Assembly (NCBI RefSeq): GCF_017744445.1
Contig: NZ_JAGIBH010000003.1
Location: 186,001 to 250,000 of the forward strand
DNA length: 64,000 bases
Source: Caulobacter sp.
GTDB taxonomy: Bacteria > Pseudomonadota > Alphaproteobacteria > Caulobacterales > Caulobacteraceae
Reading direction: 5' to 3'
A model generated the notes under the pieces. The model was not told where the DNA came from. It worked only from the letters and a program-made list of their open reading frames with translations, and ran no database searches. A program made the position numbers and the translations under genes. Shown here one piece after another: positions 33,651 to 41,983 of the stretch; within the stretch, counting starts at the first letter, position 1, and the number at the start of each line of letters is the position of its first letter.

Positions 33651-34751
33651 CTAGGCCTTGAGGGCCTTTGGCAGGACCGTCGCGAAGTAGTCCAGCTCCG
33701 CCGGGCTGGCGGTGCCGACGCGGATCCAGGTCGGATGGGCGGGGCTGTCGAACACCCGCACCTCGATGCCCATGGCCGCCAGGGTCTTCTGGAAGACCAG
33801 GTTCGGCTTGCCGCAGTCGACGAAGACATAGGTGCCGTGCGAAGGCAGGAACTTCAGGCCGTTGGCCTCGCAGATGGCGTAGATCTTCTTGCGGCAGCCT
33901 TCGAGGTAGCTCTTCGCGCCAGCCAGATAGGTCTGATCGCCGTAGCAGGCCGCCGCCGCCGCCAGGCCCGGTCGGCCCTTGTGGGTCGGGATCATGCTCT
34001 TCAGCGTCCTGACCCGGTCGGCGCGGGCGGCGATGAAGCCGACCCGCAGGCCGGCCATGCCGTAGACCTTGGAGAAGGTACGGGCGACGATCACGTCGTG
34101 GCCGGCGCGGACCAGGTCCATCATCGAGTTGCGGACCGGATCGGGGCTGATCTCGATATAGGCCTCGTCGACGATCACCGGGCGGGTCTTCGACGCTTCG
34201 ATGCAGAACGTCCGCAGGGCGTCGGCGTCCAGCAACAGGCCGGTCGGGTTGTTAGGATTGCAGACATAGGCAGCGCCGGCGTTGGTCGCCTGGGCGCGGG
34301 CGGCAAGGGCCGGCAGGTCGATCTGCTGGTCGGCGGCCAGCGGGACCCATTCCAGCTTGGCCCCCTGGCGCTCGGCATAGAGCAGGGGCGTGGCGTAGCT
34401 GGGCTGGGCCGAGACGATCGGACCGCTCTTGCCGAACGCCGTCGACAGAAGCGACAGCGCCTCCAGCGAGCCGTTGCACAGGCCGACCTGCTCGGGCTTG
34501 AGGCCGTCACGCTGGGCGATCAATTTCACCAGCGGCGGCTCCAGCGCCCAGGCGTAGTAAGGCGTTTCCAGCAGGGCCTCGGCGGCAGCCTTCTTGGCGG
34601 CTTGGGCGGGGCCGAACGGATTTTCAGTGACGCCCAGGTGAGCGAGGATGGCCGGCGGGGCGCTTGGGTTGACCGAGGTCTCGGCCGCCATCGCCAGGCT
34701 AGGCGCGAGCGCAGCGCCGCCGATCAGAAGTCCACGCCGGGTCGCGTCCAT
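33651..34751 (-). CDS. Tat-exported class I/II aminotransferase (HisC-like)
   Basis: A 366-residue PLP aminotransferase of the histidinol-phosphate/aromatic type. The PLP Lys is in ARTFSKVYGMAGLRVGF (about residue 220), with CNPNNPTG (about 162-169), IVDEAYIE and WIRVGTAS, so all core residues are present. Unusually, the N-terminus is a signal peptide with a twin-arginine motif (ATRRGLLIGGAALAPSLAMAA, start to about residue 22), implying folding with PLP in the cytoplasm and export by Tat. Periplasmic aminotransferases are rare. An Lrp-type regulator lies 65 bp upstream on the same strand. The substrate amino acid is unknown. Confidence 0.85.
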   Translation of the reverse strand: MDATRRGLLIGGAALAPSLAMAAETSVNPSAPPAILAHLGVTENPFGPAQAAKKAAAEALLETPYYAWALEPPLVKLIAQRDGLKPEQVGLCNGSLEALSLLSTAFGKSGPIVSAQPSYATPLLYAERQGAKLEWVPLAADQQIDLPALAARAQATNAGAAYVCNPNNPTGLLLDADALRTFCIEASKTRPVIVDEAYIEISPDPVRNSMMDLVRAGHDVIVARTFSKVYGMAGLRVGFIAARADRVRTLKSMIPTHKGRPGLAAAAACYGDQTYLAGAKSYLEGCRKKIYAICEANGLKFLPSHGTYVFVDCGKPNLVFQKTLAAMGIEVRVFDSPAHPTWIRVGTASPAELDYFATVLPKALKA

Positions 34752-34816
34752 GAGCCGTCACTCCACTCGAAACCGCGCCTAGTTGAACGCGATCGGTGAC
34801 ACGCTCACGACAAGGT

Positions 34817-35284
34817 CTAGGTCGGGCAGATCGGCAGCGCCGTCGTGAACTTGATCTGCTCCATCGCGAAGCTGGACGAGACATCGGTCAGCGGGGCGGT
34901 GGCGATCAGGCGCTTGTAGAAGCGGTCATAGGCGGCGATGTCCTTGACCACGACCTTCAGCAGGTAATCGACGTCGCCGCTCATTCGGTAGAATTCGACC
35001 ACCTCGGGCAGCGCTCTGGCGCCGGCCGCGAAGGTCTCCAGCCAGGCCTCGTCATGGCGGCCGGTCTTCACGGCCACGAAGACGGTCAGCCCCAGGTCCA
35101 GGGCTTCGCGGTCCAGCAGGGCGACCCGGGCGGTGATCACCCCGGCGTCTTGCAGGCGCTTGACCCGTTTCCAGCACGGCGTCTGGGTCAGGCCGACCCG
35201 CTCGGCGATGTCGGCGATCGCGACCGTGGCGTCATCCTGGAGAATGGCCAAGATGCGCCGGTCGATTTGGTCGAGATCGATCAT
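34817..35284 (-). CDS. Lrp/AsnC family transcriptional regulator
   Basis: A 155-residue Lrp/AsnC regulator starting at ATG 35284 (MIDLDQIDRRIL). The helix-turn-helix is IADIAERVGLTQTPCWKRVKRLQDAGVI (about residues 22-49). A RAM ligand domain follows (LTVFVAVKTGRH, VVEFYRMSGDVDYLLKVVVKD). Such proteins sense amino acids and often control an adjacent metabolic gene. The exported aminotransferase downstream on the same strand and the divergent DUF6356-yeiH pair are the obvious candidate targets. Confidence 0.9.
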   Translation of the reverse strand: MIDLDQIDRRILAILQDDATVAIADIAERVGLTQTPCWKRVKRLQDAGVITARVALLDREALDLGLTVFVAVKTGRHDEAWLETFAAGARALPEVVEFYRMSGDVDYLLKVVVKDIAAYDRFYKRLIATAPLTDVSSSFAMEQIKFTTALPICPT

Positions 35285-35406
35285 CTCCAGAACCCCACTA
35301 TTGAAGAATGGGATTCTCCCTGCGTTCGGATCGGCGCGCAATCCGATAATGCCTTTCTCCGAATCCTCGCCATCCTAGGGAGCCTCAGCAAACCCGCGAG
35401 GCGTCC

Positions 35407-35649
35407 ATGGACCTGTCGTTCACCCGTCATCCCAAGTCGGTCGGCGAAAGCTACGGCGAGCACATGGGCGTGGCCTGGAGCTTTGGCTTCACCCTGCTGG
35501 GCGCGGGCCTGGCCTGCATCGTCCACGGCATCCTGCCCTTCGCCTTCGAGCGCACGGGCAGCCAGACGGTGCGCCGTTTGAACGAGCGTCTGTCGAACCG
35601 CTGCAACAAGGCTGACGCCCACTTCAGTGGCGAGACCGTCCGCGGATGA
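35407..35649 (+). CDS. Small DUF6356-like membrane protein
   Basis: An 80-residue protein with one or two central hydrophobic segments (VAWSFGFTLLGAGLACIVHGILPFAF, about residues 22-48), then LNERLSNRC. It opens with MDLSFTRHPKSVGESYGEHM. This pattern, FTxHP near the start and SYxEH before the membrane stretch, fits the DUF6356/capsule-associated small protein family, whose role is unknown. Its stop overlaps the start of the yeiH-like gene (ATGA, 4 bp), so the two are coupled. Confidence 0.75.
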   Translation: MDLSFTRHPKSVGESYGEHMGVAWSFGFTLLGAGLACIVHGILPFAFERTGSQTVRRLNERLSNRCNKADAHFSGETVRG

Positions 35650-36647
35650 CCGCCGCCGCGCTGAAGCTCAGCGCCGGCCGCGTCGGCCCCGGCCTCGTGG
35701 CCGGCGTGCTGCTGGCGGTGCTGGCCAAGCTGCTGGCTGCGAGCCTGCACGCTCCCGCGCCGCTGATCGCGGTGGTGCTGGGCATGATGCTGGGCGCGCT
35801 GGGCTTGCAGGCGCAGCTGGGCGCGGGCCTTGATGTCTTCGCCAAGCCGGGCCTGCGCCTGGGCGTGGCCATGATGGGCGCCCAGATCAGCTGGGCCGAG
35901 TTCGCCGCCCTGGGCGGTCCTGCCATCCTGGCCAGCGGCGTCGTGGTGCTGGGCGGCCTGGCCATCGGCGCGGCCGCCGGCGTGGCCTTAGGGTTGCCGG
36001 TCGCCGAAGCCCTGATCGCCGCCGCCGCCTGTTCGATCTGCGGCGCGTCGGCCGCCCTGGCCGCCTCGCAAGCCGCGCCGGCCAGTCCCGCGAACCAGCG
36101 CACGACCGCCCTGGTCATCGTCGGCGTGAACCTGCTCTCGACCGTGGCCATGCTGGCCTATCCGCCGCTGGCGCACGCTCTGGGCCTGACCGCTCACCAG
36201 GCCGGAGTGTTCTTTGGCCTCTCCATTCACGACGTCGCCCAGGTGGCCGGCGCCGGGGCTTCGGTCTCGCCCGAGACCGCCAGCACCGCCGCCCTGGCCA
36301 AGCTGGCCCGCATCGTCTGGCTGGGCCCGGCGGTGATGCTGATCGGCTTCATGCTGATGCGCAGCAAGGAGGGCGGTGTCGTCTCCGGCCTCAAGGCGCC
36401 GCCGCTCTTTGTTTTGGGCTTTGCGGCTCTCGCCGCAGCGCGCGGACTGAACCTGATCCCGGCGGCGGTTGTCTCCACCCTGATGGCCTGCTCCAGCTTC
36501 CTGCTGCTGGCCGGCGTGGGCGCGATCTCGGCGAAGCTGGGTCCCAAAGCCCTGCTGGAGGTCAAGCCGAAGCTGGCCGTCATGCTGGGAACGGTCACAA
36601 TCGCGGTCGCCGTGCTGGCCTACGCCCTGACGAGAATTTTCTTCTAG
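35646..36647 (+). CDS. YeiH family putative sulfate exporter
   Basis: A 333-residue inner-membrane protein with about ten hydrophobic segments, belonging to the YeiH/UPF0324 family. Typical motifs are KPGLRLGVAMMGAQISW, SICGASAALAAS, GVFFGLSIHDVAQVAGAG (the conserved His-Asp motif) and the KLARIVWLGP segment. Family members are annotated as sulfate or sulfonate-related exporters, often near LysR/Lrp-type regulators. Direct proof of substrate is limited. It is cotranscribed with the small DUF6356-like gene and divergent from the Lrp regulator. Confidence 0.88.
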   Translation: MTAAALKLSAGRVGPGLVAGVLLAVLAKLLAASLHAPAPLIAVVLGMMLGALGLQAQLGAGLDVFAKPGLRLGVAMMGAQISWAEFAALGGPAILASGVVVLGGLAIGAAAGVALGLPVAEALIAAAACSICGASAALAASQAAPASPANQRTTALVIVGVNLLSTVAMLAYPPLAHALGLTAHQAGVFFGLSIHDVAQVAGAGASVSPETASTAALAKLARIVWLGPAVMLIGFMLMRSKEGGVVSGLKAPPLFVLGFAALAAARGLNLIPAAVVSTLMACSSFLLLAGVGAISAKLGPKALLEVKPKLAVMLGTVTIAVAVLAYALTRIFF

Positions 36648-36714
36648 AGATCAAGGCTTGGCGGAGCACGAAAGCGGCTCCATGGTCCCGTTCACGAGTC
36701 GGAGGGACCTTTCC

Positions 36715-38151
36715 TTGAGCTTCTGGACGCGCCGCAAGGCCATCGACACCATCACCGCGGGCCACGCGGACAGCCATCAGCTGAAAAAGACCCTGAGCTG
36801 GCCGCACCTGGTCGCCCTGGGCGTCGGGGCCATCGTCGGCACCGGCATCTACACCCTGACCGGCGTGGGCGCGGGCCTGGCTGGTCCCGGCGTCATCCTG
36901 TCGTTCCTGATCGCCGGCGCGGTCTGCGCCTGCGCGGCGCTGTGCTACGCCGAGCTGTCGACCATGATGCCGGCGGCGGGCAGCGCCTATACCTACAGCT
37001 ACGCGGCCATGGGCGAGCCGGTCGCCTGGTTCGTGGGCTGGAGCCTGATCCTGGAATACACCCTGGTCTGCGCGGCCGTGGCGGTGGGCTGGTCGGCCCA
37101 CGCCCATGGCCTGTTCGCGGCGGCGGGCTTCCCCGAATACCTGCTGGCCGGTCCGCACCAAGGCGGTGTCGTCAACCTGCCGGCCGTGATCATCTCGATG
37201 GCGGTGGCGGGCCTCCTGGCCCTGGGCACCCGCGAGAGCGCCACGGTCAACATGATCCTGGTGTTCGTGAAGATCATCGCCCTGGCCGTGTTCGTGGCCC
37301 TGTGCCTGCCGGCCTTCGACGCCAGCCACTTCACGCCGTTCATGCCCAACGGCTTCCAGGCCCATACGCCCGCCGGCGCGGGTCCAGAGGCCGCCAAGAT
37401 CGGCGTCATGGCCGCCGCCAGCCTGATCTTCTTCGCCTTCTACGGCTTCGACGCGGTGTCGACCGCCGCCGAGGAGACCAAGAACCCCAAGCGCGACCTG
37501 ACCATCGGCATCGTCGGCTCGATGGCCGCCTGCACGGCGATCTACATGATCGTCGCCGCCGTCGCGATCGGCGCCTCGCGCGCCGAGGTGTTCTCCAAGA
37601 GCGAGGCGCCGCTGGTCTTCATCCTGGAGAGCCTGCAGCAGCCCCGCGTCGCCCAGCTGGTGGCCCTGGCCGCCGTCATCGCCCTGCCGACGGTGATCCT
37701 GGCCTTCATGTACGGCCAGAGCCGGATCTTCTTCGTCATGGCCCGTGACGGCCTGCTGCCGCGCGCCCTGTCGAAGGTCAACGCCAAGACCGGCACGCCG
37801 GTGGTCATGACCCTGCTGACCGGCGCCCTGTCGGCGGTGTTGTCGGGCTTCCTGTCGCTGAAGGACATCGCCGAGCTGGCCAATGCCGGCACCCTGGCGG
37901 CGTTCATCGCCGTCGGCGCCTCGGTGATCGTGCTGCGCCGGCGCGAGCCCGGCCGTCCGCGCGTGTTCTCGACCCCGGCATGGCAGATCGTGGCACCGGC
38001 CGGCATCCTGGGGTGCCTCTATCTGTTCTACAGCCTGCCGGCCAAGACCCAGCTGTACTTCCTGTTCGCCCACATCATCGGGGCGGTGGTCTATGTCGCC
38101 TACGGCATGCGCAAGAGCGTGCTGGCCCAAGCCGAGAAGGCCCAAGGGTAA
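36715..38151 (+). CDS. APC family amino acid permease
   Basis: A 478-residue permease of the cationic-amino-acid (CAT) branch of the APC superfamily, with twelve or more membrane segments. I chose TTG 36715 (MSFWTRRKAIDTIT) because GGAGGG lies 8 nt upstream and CAT-type permeases typically begin this way; upstream starts at 36658 (TTG) and 36682 (ATG) have no ribosome site. Substrate-binding loop GAIVGTGIYTLTGVGAG and the motif FFAFYGFDAVSTAAEETKNPKRDL are present. It imports or exchanges amino acids; specificity is unknown. Confidence 0.88.
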   Translation: MSFWTRRKAIDTITAGHADSHQLKKTLSWPHLVALGVGAIVGTGIYTLTGVGAGLAGPGVILSFLIAGAVCACAALCYAELSTMMPAAGSAYTYSYAAMGEPVAWFVGWSLILEYTLVCAAVAVGWSAHAHGLFAAAGFPEYLLAGPHQGGVVNLPAVIISMAVAGLLALGTRESATVNMILVFVKIIALAVFVALCLPAFDASHFTPFMPNGFQAHTPAGAGPEAAKIGVMAAASLIFFAFYGFDAVSTAAEETKNPKRDLTIGIVGSMAACTAIYMIVAAVAIGASRAEVFSKSEAPLVFILESLQQPRVAQLVALAAVIALPTVILAFMYGQSRIFFVMARDGLLPRALSKVNAKTGTPVVMTLLTGALSAVLSGFLSLKDIAELANAGTLAAFIAVGASVIVLRRREPGRPRVFSTPAWQIVAPAGILGCLYLFYSLPAKTQLYFLFAHIIGAVVYVAYGMRKSVLAQAEKAQG

Positions 38152-38182
38152 GGCTTCCATTCTCTGAAGCCGTCGCTACAGT

Positions 38183-38209
38183 CCCGGTCAAAACAAGTGT
38201 TTGACCGGG
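38183..38209. promoter_or_regulatory. Perfect inverted repeat overlapping the acyl-CoA dehydrogenase ribosome site
   Basis: CCCGGTCAAA (38183-38192) and TTTGACCGGG (38200-38209) form a 10-bp perfect inverted repeat with a 7-nt spacer. The right arm runs into the GGGAGA ribosome site of the acyl-CoA dehydrogenase gene. It could be an operator or an RNA hairpin that masks the ribosome site. Confidence 0.5.
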
Positions 38210-38217
38210 AGAAGCGC

Positions 38218-39366
38218 ATGGCCCTCGATCTGGAAACCCGCGAGCAGCTGCTCGAGACGGTGGCGCGCTTCGTGGCCGAGCGCCTGCGGCCCATCGAGGC
38301 CAAGGTCGCCGAGGACGACGCCGTCCCGGCCGACGTGATCGAGGAAATGAAGGGGCTGGGCCTCTTCGGTCTCTCCATCCCTGAAGAATACGGTGGCCTG
38401 GGCCTCAACATGGAGGAAGAGGCGCTGGTGGCCATCGAGCTGGGCCGCGCCTCGCCGGCCTTCCGCTCGGTGTTCGGCACCAATGTCGGCATCGGCAGCC
38501 AAGGCCTGGTGATGTTCGGCAATGACGCCCAGAAGGCCAGGTGGCTGGAAGGCATCGCGTCGGGCGAAACCATCACCTCCTTCGCCCTGACCGAGCCCGA
38601 GGCCGGTTCCGACAGCGCTGCCGTGCAGACTCGCGCCGCGCTGGACGGCGACCACTATGTCCTGAACGGCGGCAAGCGTTTCATCACCAATGCCGGCAAG
38701 GCGTCGCTGTTCACGGTGATGGCCCGCACCAACCCGGACGTGAAGGGCGGGGGCGGGGTCTCGGCCTTCCTGGTCCCGAGCGGCCTGCCGGGCCTGTCGG
38801 TCAGCAAGCCCGAGAAGAAGATGGGTCAGCAGGGCGCCCACATCCATGACGTCACCTTCGACAATGTCCGGGTGCCAGTCGAGAACCGCCTGGGCGAGGA
38901 GGGCGAGGGTTTCAAGGTCGCCATGCAGGTGCTGGATCGTGGCCGCCTGCACATCGCCGCCGTCTGCGTAGGCGTGGCCGAGCGGCTGATCGCCGACTGC
39001 GTGGCCTATGCCAGCGAGCGCAAGCAGTTCGGCCAGCCGATCGCCAGCTTCCAGCTGATCCAGGCGATGATCGCCGACAGCAAGACCGAGGCGCTCGCGG
39101 CGAAAGCCTTAGTGCTGGACACCGCCCGCAAGCGCGATGCCGGCGTGGGCGTCACCCTGGAGGCGGCGGCGTCCAAGCTGTTCGCCTCGGAGATGGTCGG
39201 GCGCGTGGCCGATCGCGCCGTTCAGGTGTTCGGCGGGGCCGGCTATGTCGCCGACTATGGAATCGAGCGGCTGTACCGCGACGTGCGGATCTTCCGGATC
39301 TACGAGGGCACCAGCCAGATCCAGCAGCTGGTCATCGCCCGCGAAACCCTGAAACGGGGAGGCTAG
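38218..39366 (+). CDS. Acyl-CoA dehydrogenase
   Basis: A 382-residue flavoprotein with the three acyl-CoA dehydrogenase domains. ATG 38218 has GGGAGA 5 nt upstream. Landmarks are IPEEYGGLGL, SFALTEPEAGSDSAAVQTRA (FAD/substrate motif), LNGGKRFITNAG, the AERKQFGQPIA-type ASERKQFGQPIASFQ, and VFGGAGYVADYGIERLYRDVRIFRIYEGTSQIQQL, which carries the catalytic Glu of IYEGT. It oxidises acyl-CoA to enoyl-CoA in fatty or branched-chain acid breakdown. It is monocistronic as far as can be seen, with a palindrome overlapping its leader. Confidence 0.92.
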   Translation: MALDLETREQLLETVARFVAERLRPIEAKVAEDDAVPADVIEEMKGLGLFGLSIPEEYGGLGLNMEEEALVAIELGRASPAFRSVFGTNVGIGSQGLVMFGNDAQKARWLEGIASGETITSFALTEPEAGSDSAAVQTRAALDGDHYVLNGGKRFITNAGKASLFTVMARTNPDVKGGGGVSAFLVPSGLPGLSVSKPEKKMGQQGAHIHDVTFDNVRVPVENRLGEEGEGFKVAMQVLDRGRLHIAAVCVGVAERLIADCVAYASERKQFGQPIASFQLIQAMIADSKTEALAAKALVLDTARKRDAGVGVTLEAAASKLFASEMVGRVADRAVQVFGGAGYVADYGIERLYRDVRIFRIYEGTSQIQQLVIARETLKRGG

Positions 39367-39534
39367 GGCGCCTGGAAACTGCGGCAGGATGTCGCAAGCA
39401 TAGCCGCGCCGGAATGCCGCATAGCGGGTGAATTCTTCAGTCCCTGCAAAGGTTTTCAAGAACATCGCTATTTGGTTGCATGGACTCGGTTCCACACCGT
39501 GTGCGTCACCTTGCCGCCCGCGTGGGGCGAATAT

Positions 39535-39549
39535 TTAAGTTGGCATTAA
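39535..39549 (+). promoter_or_regulatory. Perfect CtrA box upstream of the globin-coupled chemoreceptor
   Basis: TTAA (39535-39538), 7 bp, TTAA (39546-39549) matches the CtrA consensus TTAA-N7-TTAA exactly and lies 34 bp before the ATG. CtrA activates flagellar and chemotaxis genes in Caulobacter, so this is a good candidate activator site. Confidence 0.6.
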
Positions 39550-39582
39550 GCATGCCAGACGAGCCTGCTCCCGCATTTTGAA

Positions 39583-41214
39583 ATGGGGGCGGCTTTGAGC
39601 CAGGATCACGCGATCAACGAACGAGTGGCGTTCATGGGCCTGGACGCCAAGGCGCGCGCCGCCCTGCGTGATCTGCAGCCCGTCATCCGCAAGAACATCG
39701 GCCCGGCGCTCGACGCCTTCTACGCCAAGGTCCGCTCGACCCCCGAGACTCGCAAGTTCTTCGGCGACGAAAAGCACATGCAGGCCGCCTCGGGCCGCCA
39801 GCAGACCCACTGGGACGTGATCTCGCGCGCCGAGTTCGACGACACCTACGTCAAGGCCGTGCGCACCATCGGCCAGACCCACGCGCGCATCGGCCTGGAG
39901 CCGCGCTGGTACATCGGCGGCTACGCCGTGGTCAGCGAGCACCTGATCCGCGCGGTGATCGACGAGCAGTGGCCCAAGGGCTTCATGGCCAAGGGCGATC
40001 CCGCCAAGGCTGGCGACGCCGTCAGCGCCCTGATCAAGGCGGTCATGCTGGACATGGACTTCGCCATCTCGATCTATCTGGAGACCATCGAGGCCGAGCG
40101 CGTGCGTCTGGAAAGCGTGCGCCTGGCCAACGAGGCCAGCCAGAAGGCCGTCGTCCAGGCCCTGGGCGAGGCCCTCGACCGCCTGGCCCAGGGCGACCTG
40201 GTCGGCCGCCTCAACGCCGAGGTGACGCCGGAATTCCAGAAGCTGAAGGACGACTTCAACAACGCCGTCGGCATCCTGGAAGGCGCGATGAGCCGCGTTT
40301 CGGACGCCACCAACGGCATCCGTTCGGGCACGGACGAGATCGCCGCGGCCGCCGACGACCTGTCGCGCCGCACCGAACAGCAGGCCGCTAGCCTGGAAGA
40401 AACCGCCGCGGCCCTGGACGAGATCACCTCGACCGTCCGCCGCACGGCGTCGGGCGCCAAGCAGGCCCAGGACGTGGTCATCGGCGCCAAGGCCGAGGCC
40501 GAGAAGTCGGGCGCGGTCGTCGACCAGGCCGTCGCGGCCATGGGCGAGATCGAAACGAGCTCGCGCTCGATCGGCAACATCATCGGCGTGATCGACGAGA
40601 TCGCCTTCCAGACCAACCTTCTGGCCCTGAACGCCGGCGTCGAAGCCGCGCGTGCCGGTGAGGCTGGTCGTGGTTTCGCGGTCGTGGCCCAGGAAGTGCG
40701 GGCTCTCGCCCAGCGCTCGGCCGACGCGGCCAAGGAGATCAAGACCCTGATCGCCAACTCGACCTCGCAGGTCGATCGCGGCGTGGGTCTGGTAGGCCAG
40801 ACCGGCGAGGCCCTGCGCGGGATCGTCGCCAAGGTGGCCGAGATCGACGAGCTGATCGTCCAGATCTCGTCCTCGGCCCAGGAACAGGCCCAAGGCCTGA
40901 ACGAGGTGAACACGGCCGTCAATCAGATGGACCAGGTCACCCAGCAGAACGCCGCCATGGTGGAGCAGACGACGGCCGCGACCCATTCCCTCAAGGGTCA
41001 GACCGCCGAACTGATCAAGCAGGTGGCCACTTTCCGTGTGTCCGGCGCCGCGGCGCCGGTGGTCGCGAGCAAGCCCGAGCCCACGCGCGCTGCTCCGCCC
41101 CAAACCGCCGTGACCCGTCCTGTCGCCCGTCCCTCCGTTCGTCCGGGCGCCTCGGCGCCGGTCGCGCGCGGCAATGCCGCCGTGGCGATCAAGGACGAGT
41201 GGGAAGAGTTCTAA
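39583..41214 (+). CDS. Soluble globin-coupled methyl-accepting chemotaxis protein
   Basis: A 543-residue chemoreceptor without membrane segments. Residues about 15-155 form a sensor globin: [16 protein letters not shown], and [17 protein letters not shown] with the likely proximal haem His near residue 100, as in HemAT. A HAMP-like linker ([17 protein letters not shown]) and a full MCP signalling domain follow, with hairpin tip [27 protein letters not shown]. The C-terminus ends DEWEEF, a CheR/CheB docking pentapeptide. It should report oxygen or redox ligands to CheA from the cytoplasm. An alternative TTG start at 39595 is behind GGGGGC. A perfect CtrA box precedes it. Confidence 0.9.
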   Translation: MGAALSQDHAINERVAFMGLDAKARAALRDLQPVIRKNIGPALDAFYAKVRSTPETRKFFGDEKHMQAASGRQQTHWDVISRAEFDDTYVKAVRTIGQTHARIGLEPRWYIGGYAVVSEHLIRAVIDEQWPKGFMAKGDPAKAGDAVSALIKAVMLDMDFAISIYLETIEAERVRLESVRLANEASQKAVVQALGEALDRLAQGDLVGRLNAEVTPEFQKLKDDFNNAVGILEGAMSRVSDATNGIRSGTDEIAAAADDLSRRTEQQAASLEETAAALDEITSTVRRTASGAKQAQDVVIGAKAEAEKSGAVVDQAVAAMGEIETSSRSIGNIIGVIDEIAFQTNLLALNAGVEAARAGEAGRGFAVVAQEVRALAQRSADAAKEIKTLIANSTSQVDRGVGLVGQTGEALRGIVAKVAEIDELIVQISSSAQEQAQGLNEVNTAVNQMDQVTQQNAAMVEQTTAATHSLKGQTAELIKQVATFRVSGAAAPVVASKPEPTRAAPPQTAVTRPVARPSVRPGASAPVARGNAAVAIKDEWEEF

Positions 41215-41263
41215 GAGCTTTTAGGTATAGAGCCCTACAGTGTTCTGTATTGCCCAGACAGCA

Positions 41264-41299
41264 GAACGCCCCCGCCGATCCAGTCGGCGAGGGCGTTTT
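41264..41299 (+). terminator. Bidirectional-type terminator after the globin-coupled receptor gene
   Basis: GAACGCCC-CCGCCGA pairs with TCGGCG-AGGGCGTT (one mismatch) around a 5-nt loop and is followed by TTTTG. It can also serve the convergent small gene on the other strand. Confidence 0.8.
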
Positions 41300-41326
41300 G
41301 TATCCCCCGAAAGGAGGGCGCGTAAC

Positions 41327-41638
41327 TTACGCGCCGCCCGGGAAGCGGAACGGAACCTTCACGGTGCCGGTCTTCGCGCCCATCGGGAGCTTTTCGGCGA
41401 TGCACATCGCGGCCTTGTCGAAGCCCTTGCCGGCGGCGCTGTTGTCGACGACCTTGCAGTCCGACAGCTTGCCGTCAGCGGCGTTGCACTCGAGCATCAC
41501 TTGCGCGGCGTCGCGGGTGTTCGCGAACTGCTGCAGGCAACGGCCCATTTGGTCTTCAAAACCGCCGGCGGCCGAAGCGGCCTGAGCGACGAAAAAGCTG
41601 CCAGCGATTCCCGCGGCAATAGCGATCGGATATTTCAT
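41327..41638 (-). CDS. Small exported protein, TonB C-terminal-like
   Basis: A 103-residue protein with a signal peptide (cleavage near ASA-AGG, residue 23). The mature part has three Cys and a stretch [38 protein letters not shown] ending [11 protein letters not shown]. This resembles the C-terminal domain of TonB-like proteins (DGxLxxCxV, then an amphipathic helix and a final strand). It lacks the membrane anchor and Pro-rich linker of TonB, so it is a free periplasmic domain. It is a single gene opposite to the two chemoreceptor genes that flank it. The function is unknown. Confidence 0.75.
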   Translation of the reverse strand: MKYPIAIAAGIAGSFFVAQAASAAGGFEDQMGRCLQQFANTRDAAQVMLECNAADGKLSDCKVVDNSAAGKGFDKAAMCIAEKLPMGAKTGTVKVPFRFPGGA

Positions 41639-41983
41639 CCCGCTGCTCCTAGTAAAAGTGTCACGTCCGTCGGACGACGCGCCAATCGGACGCAGGAGCC
41701 TTGTCGCAGGTTCAAGTTAAGAGAATCTGAGTCGGCGAAGAATATTGAAGGTTTACTGCTGGGTAACCATCCGGGCAGCAGCTCGCGACTCCCGCGTGGG
41801 CGTCTTCGCTTTATAGATTCCACGTGTGAGGGCCTGCGACAAACTGCCCCGTTCCACACGACCTCGAATTATTATGTCGAATTGGCGTTTACCAAGTCAG
41901 AGGTTGTTAGGAATCTATGGGGATTATCCCCTCTCATGTTGGCGAGCCGTGGGCACGGAGCGCTGGTTGGAGGGAACCTAGCG
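41639..41983. other. 345-bp spacer between the small exported gene and mcpA
   Basis: This divergent spacer holds the promoters of both genes. It contains the CtrA-like box at 41752-41768 and AT-richer sequence (CGAATTATTATG) near 41870. No open frame of its own was credible. Confidence 0.5.
41752..41768 (+). promoter_or_regulatory. CtrA-like box upstream of mcpA
   Basis: TTTA (41752-41755), 7 bp, GTAACC (41763-41768) differs from the CtrA consensus TTAA-N7-TTAACC at one position in each half. It lies 215 bp before the mcpA ATG, in the only long spacer of the chemotaxis region. Confidence 0.4.

Noticed and set aside
39541..39556. A GG-N10-GC sequence resembling a sigma-54 promoter upstream of the globin-coupled receptor
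   Set aside because: It overlaps a perfect CtrA box and lacks the rest of the -24/-12 consensus; the CtrA reading explains the bases better.
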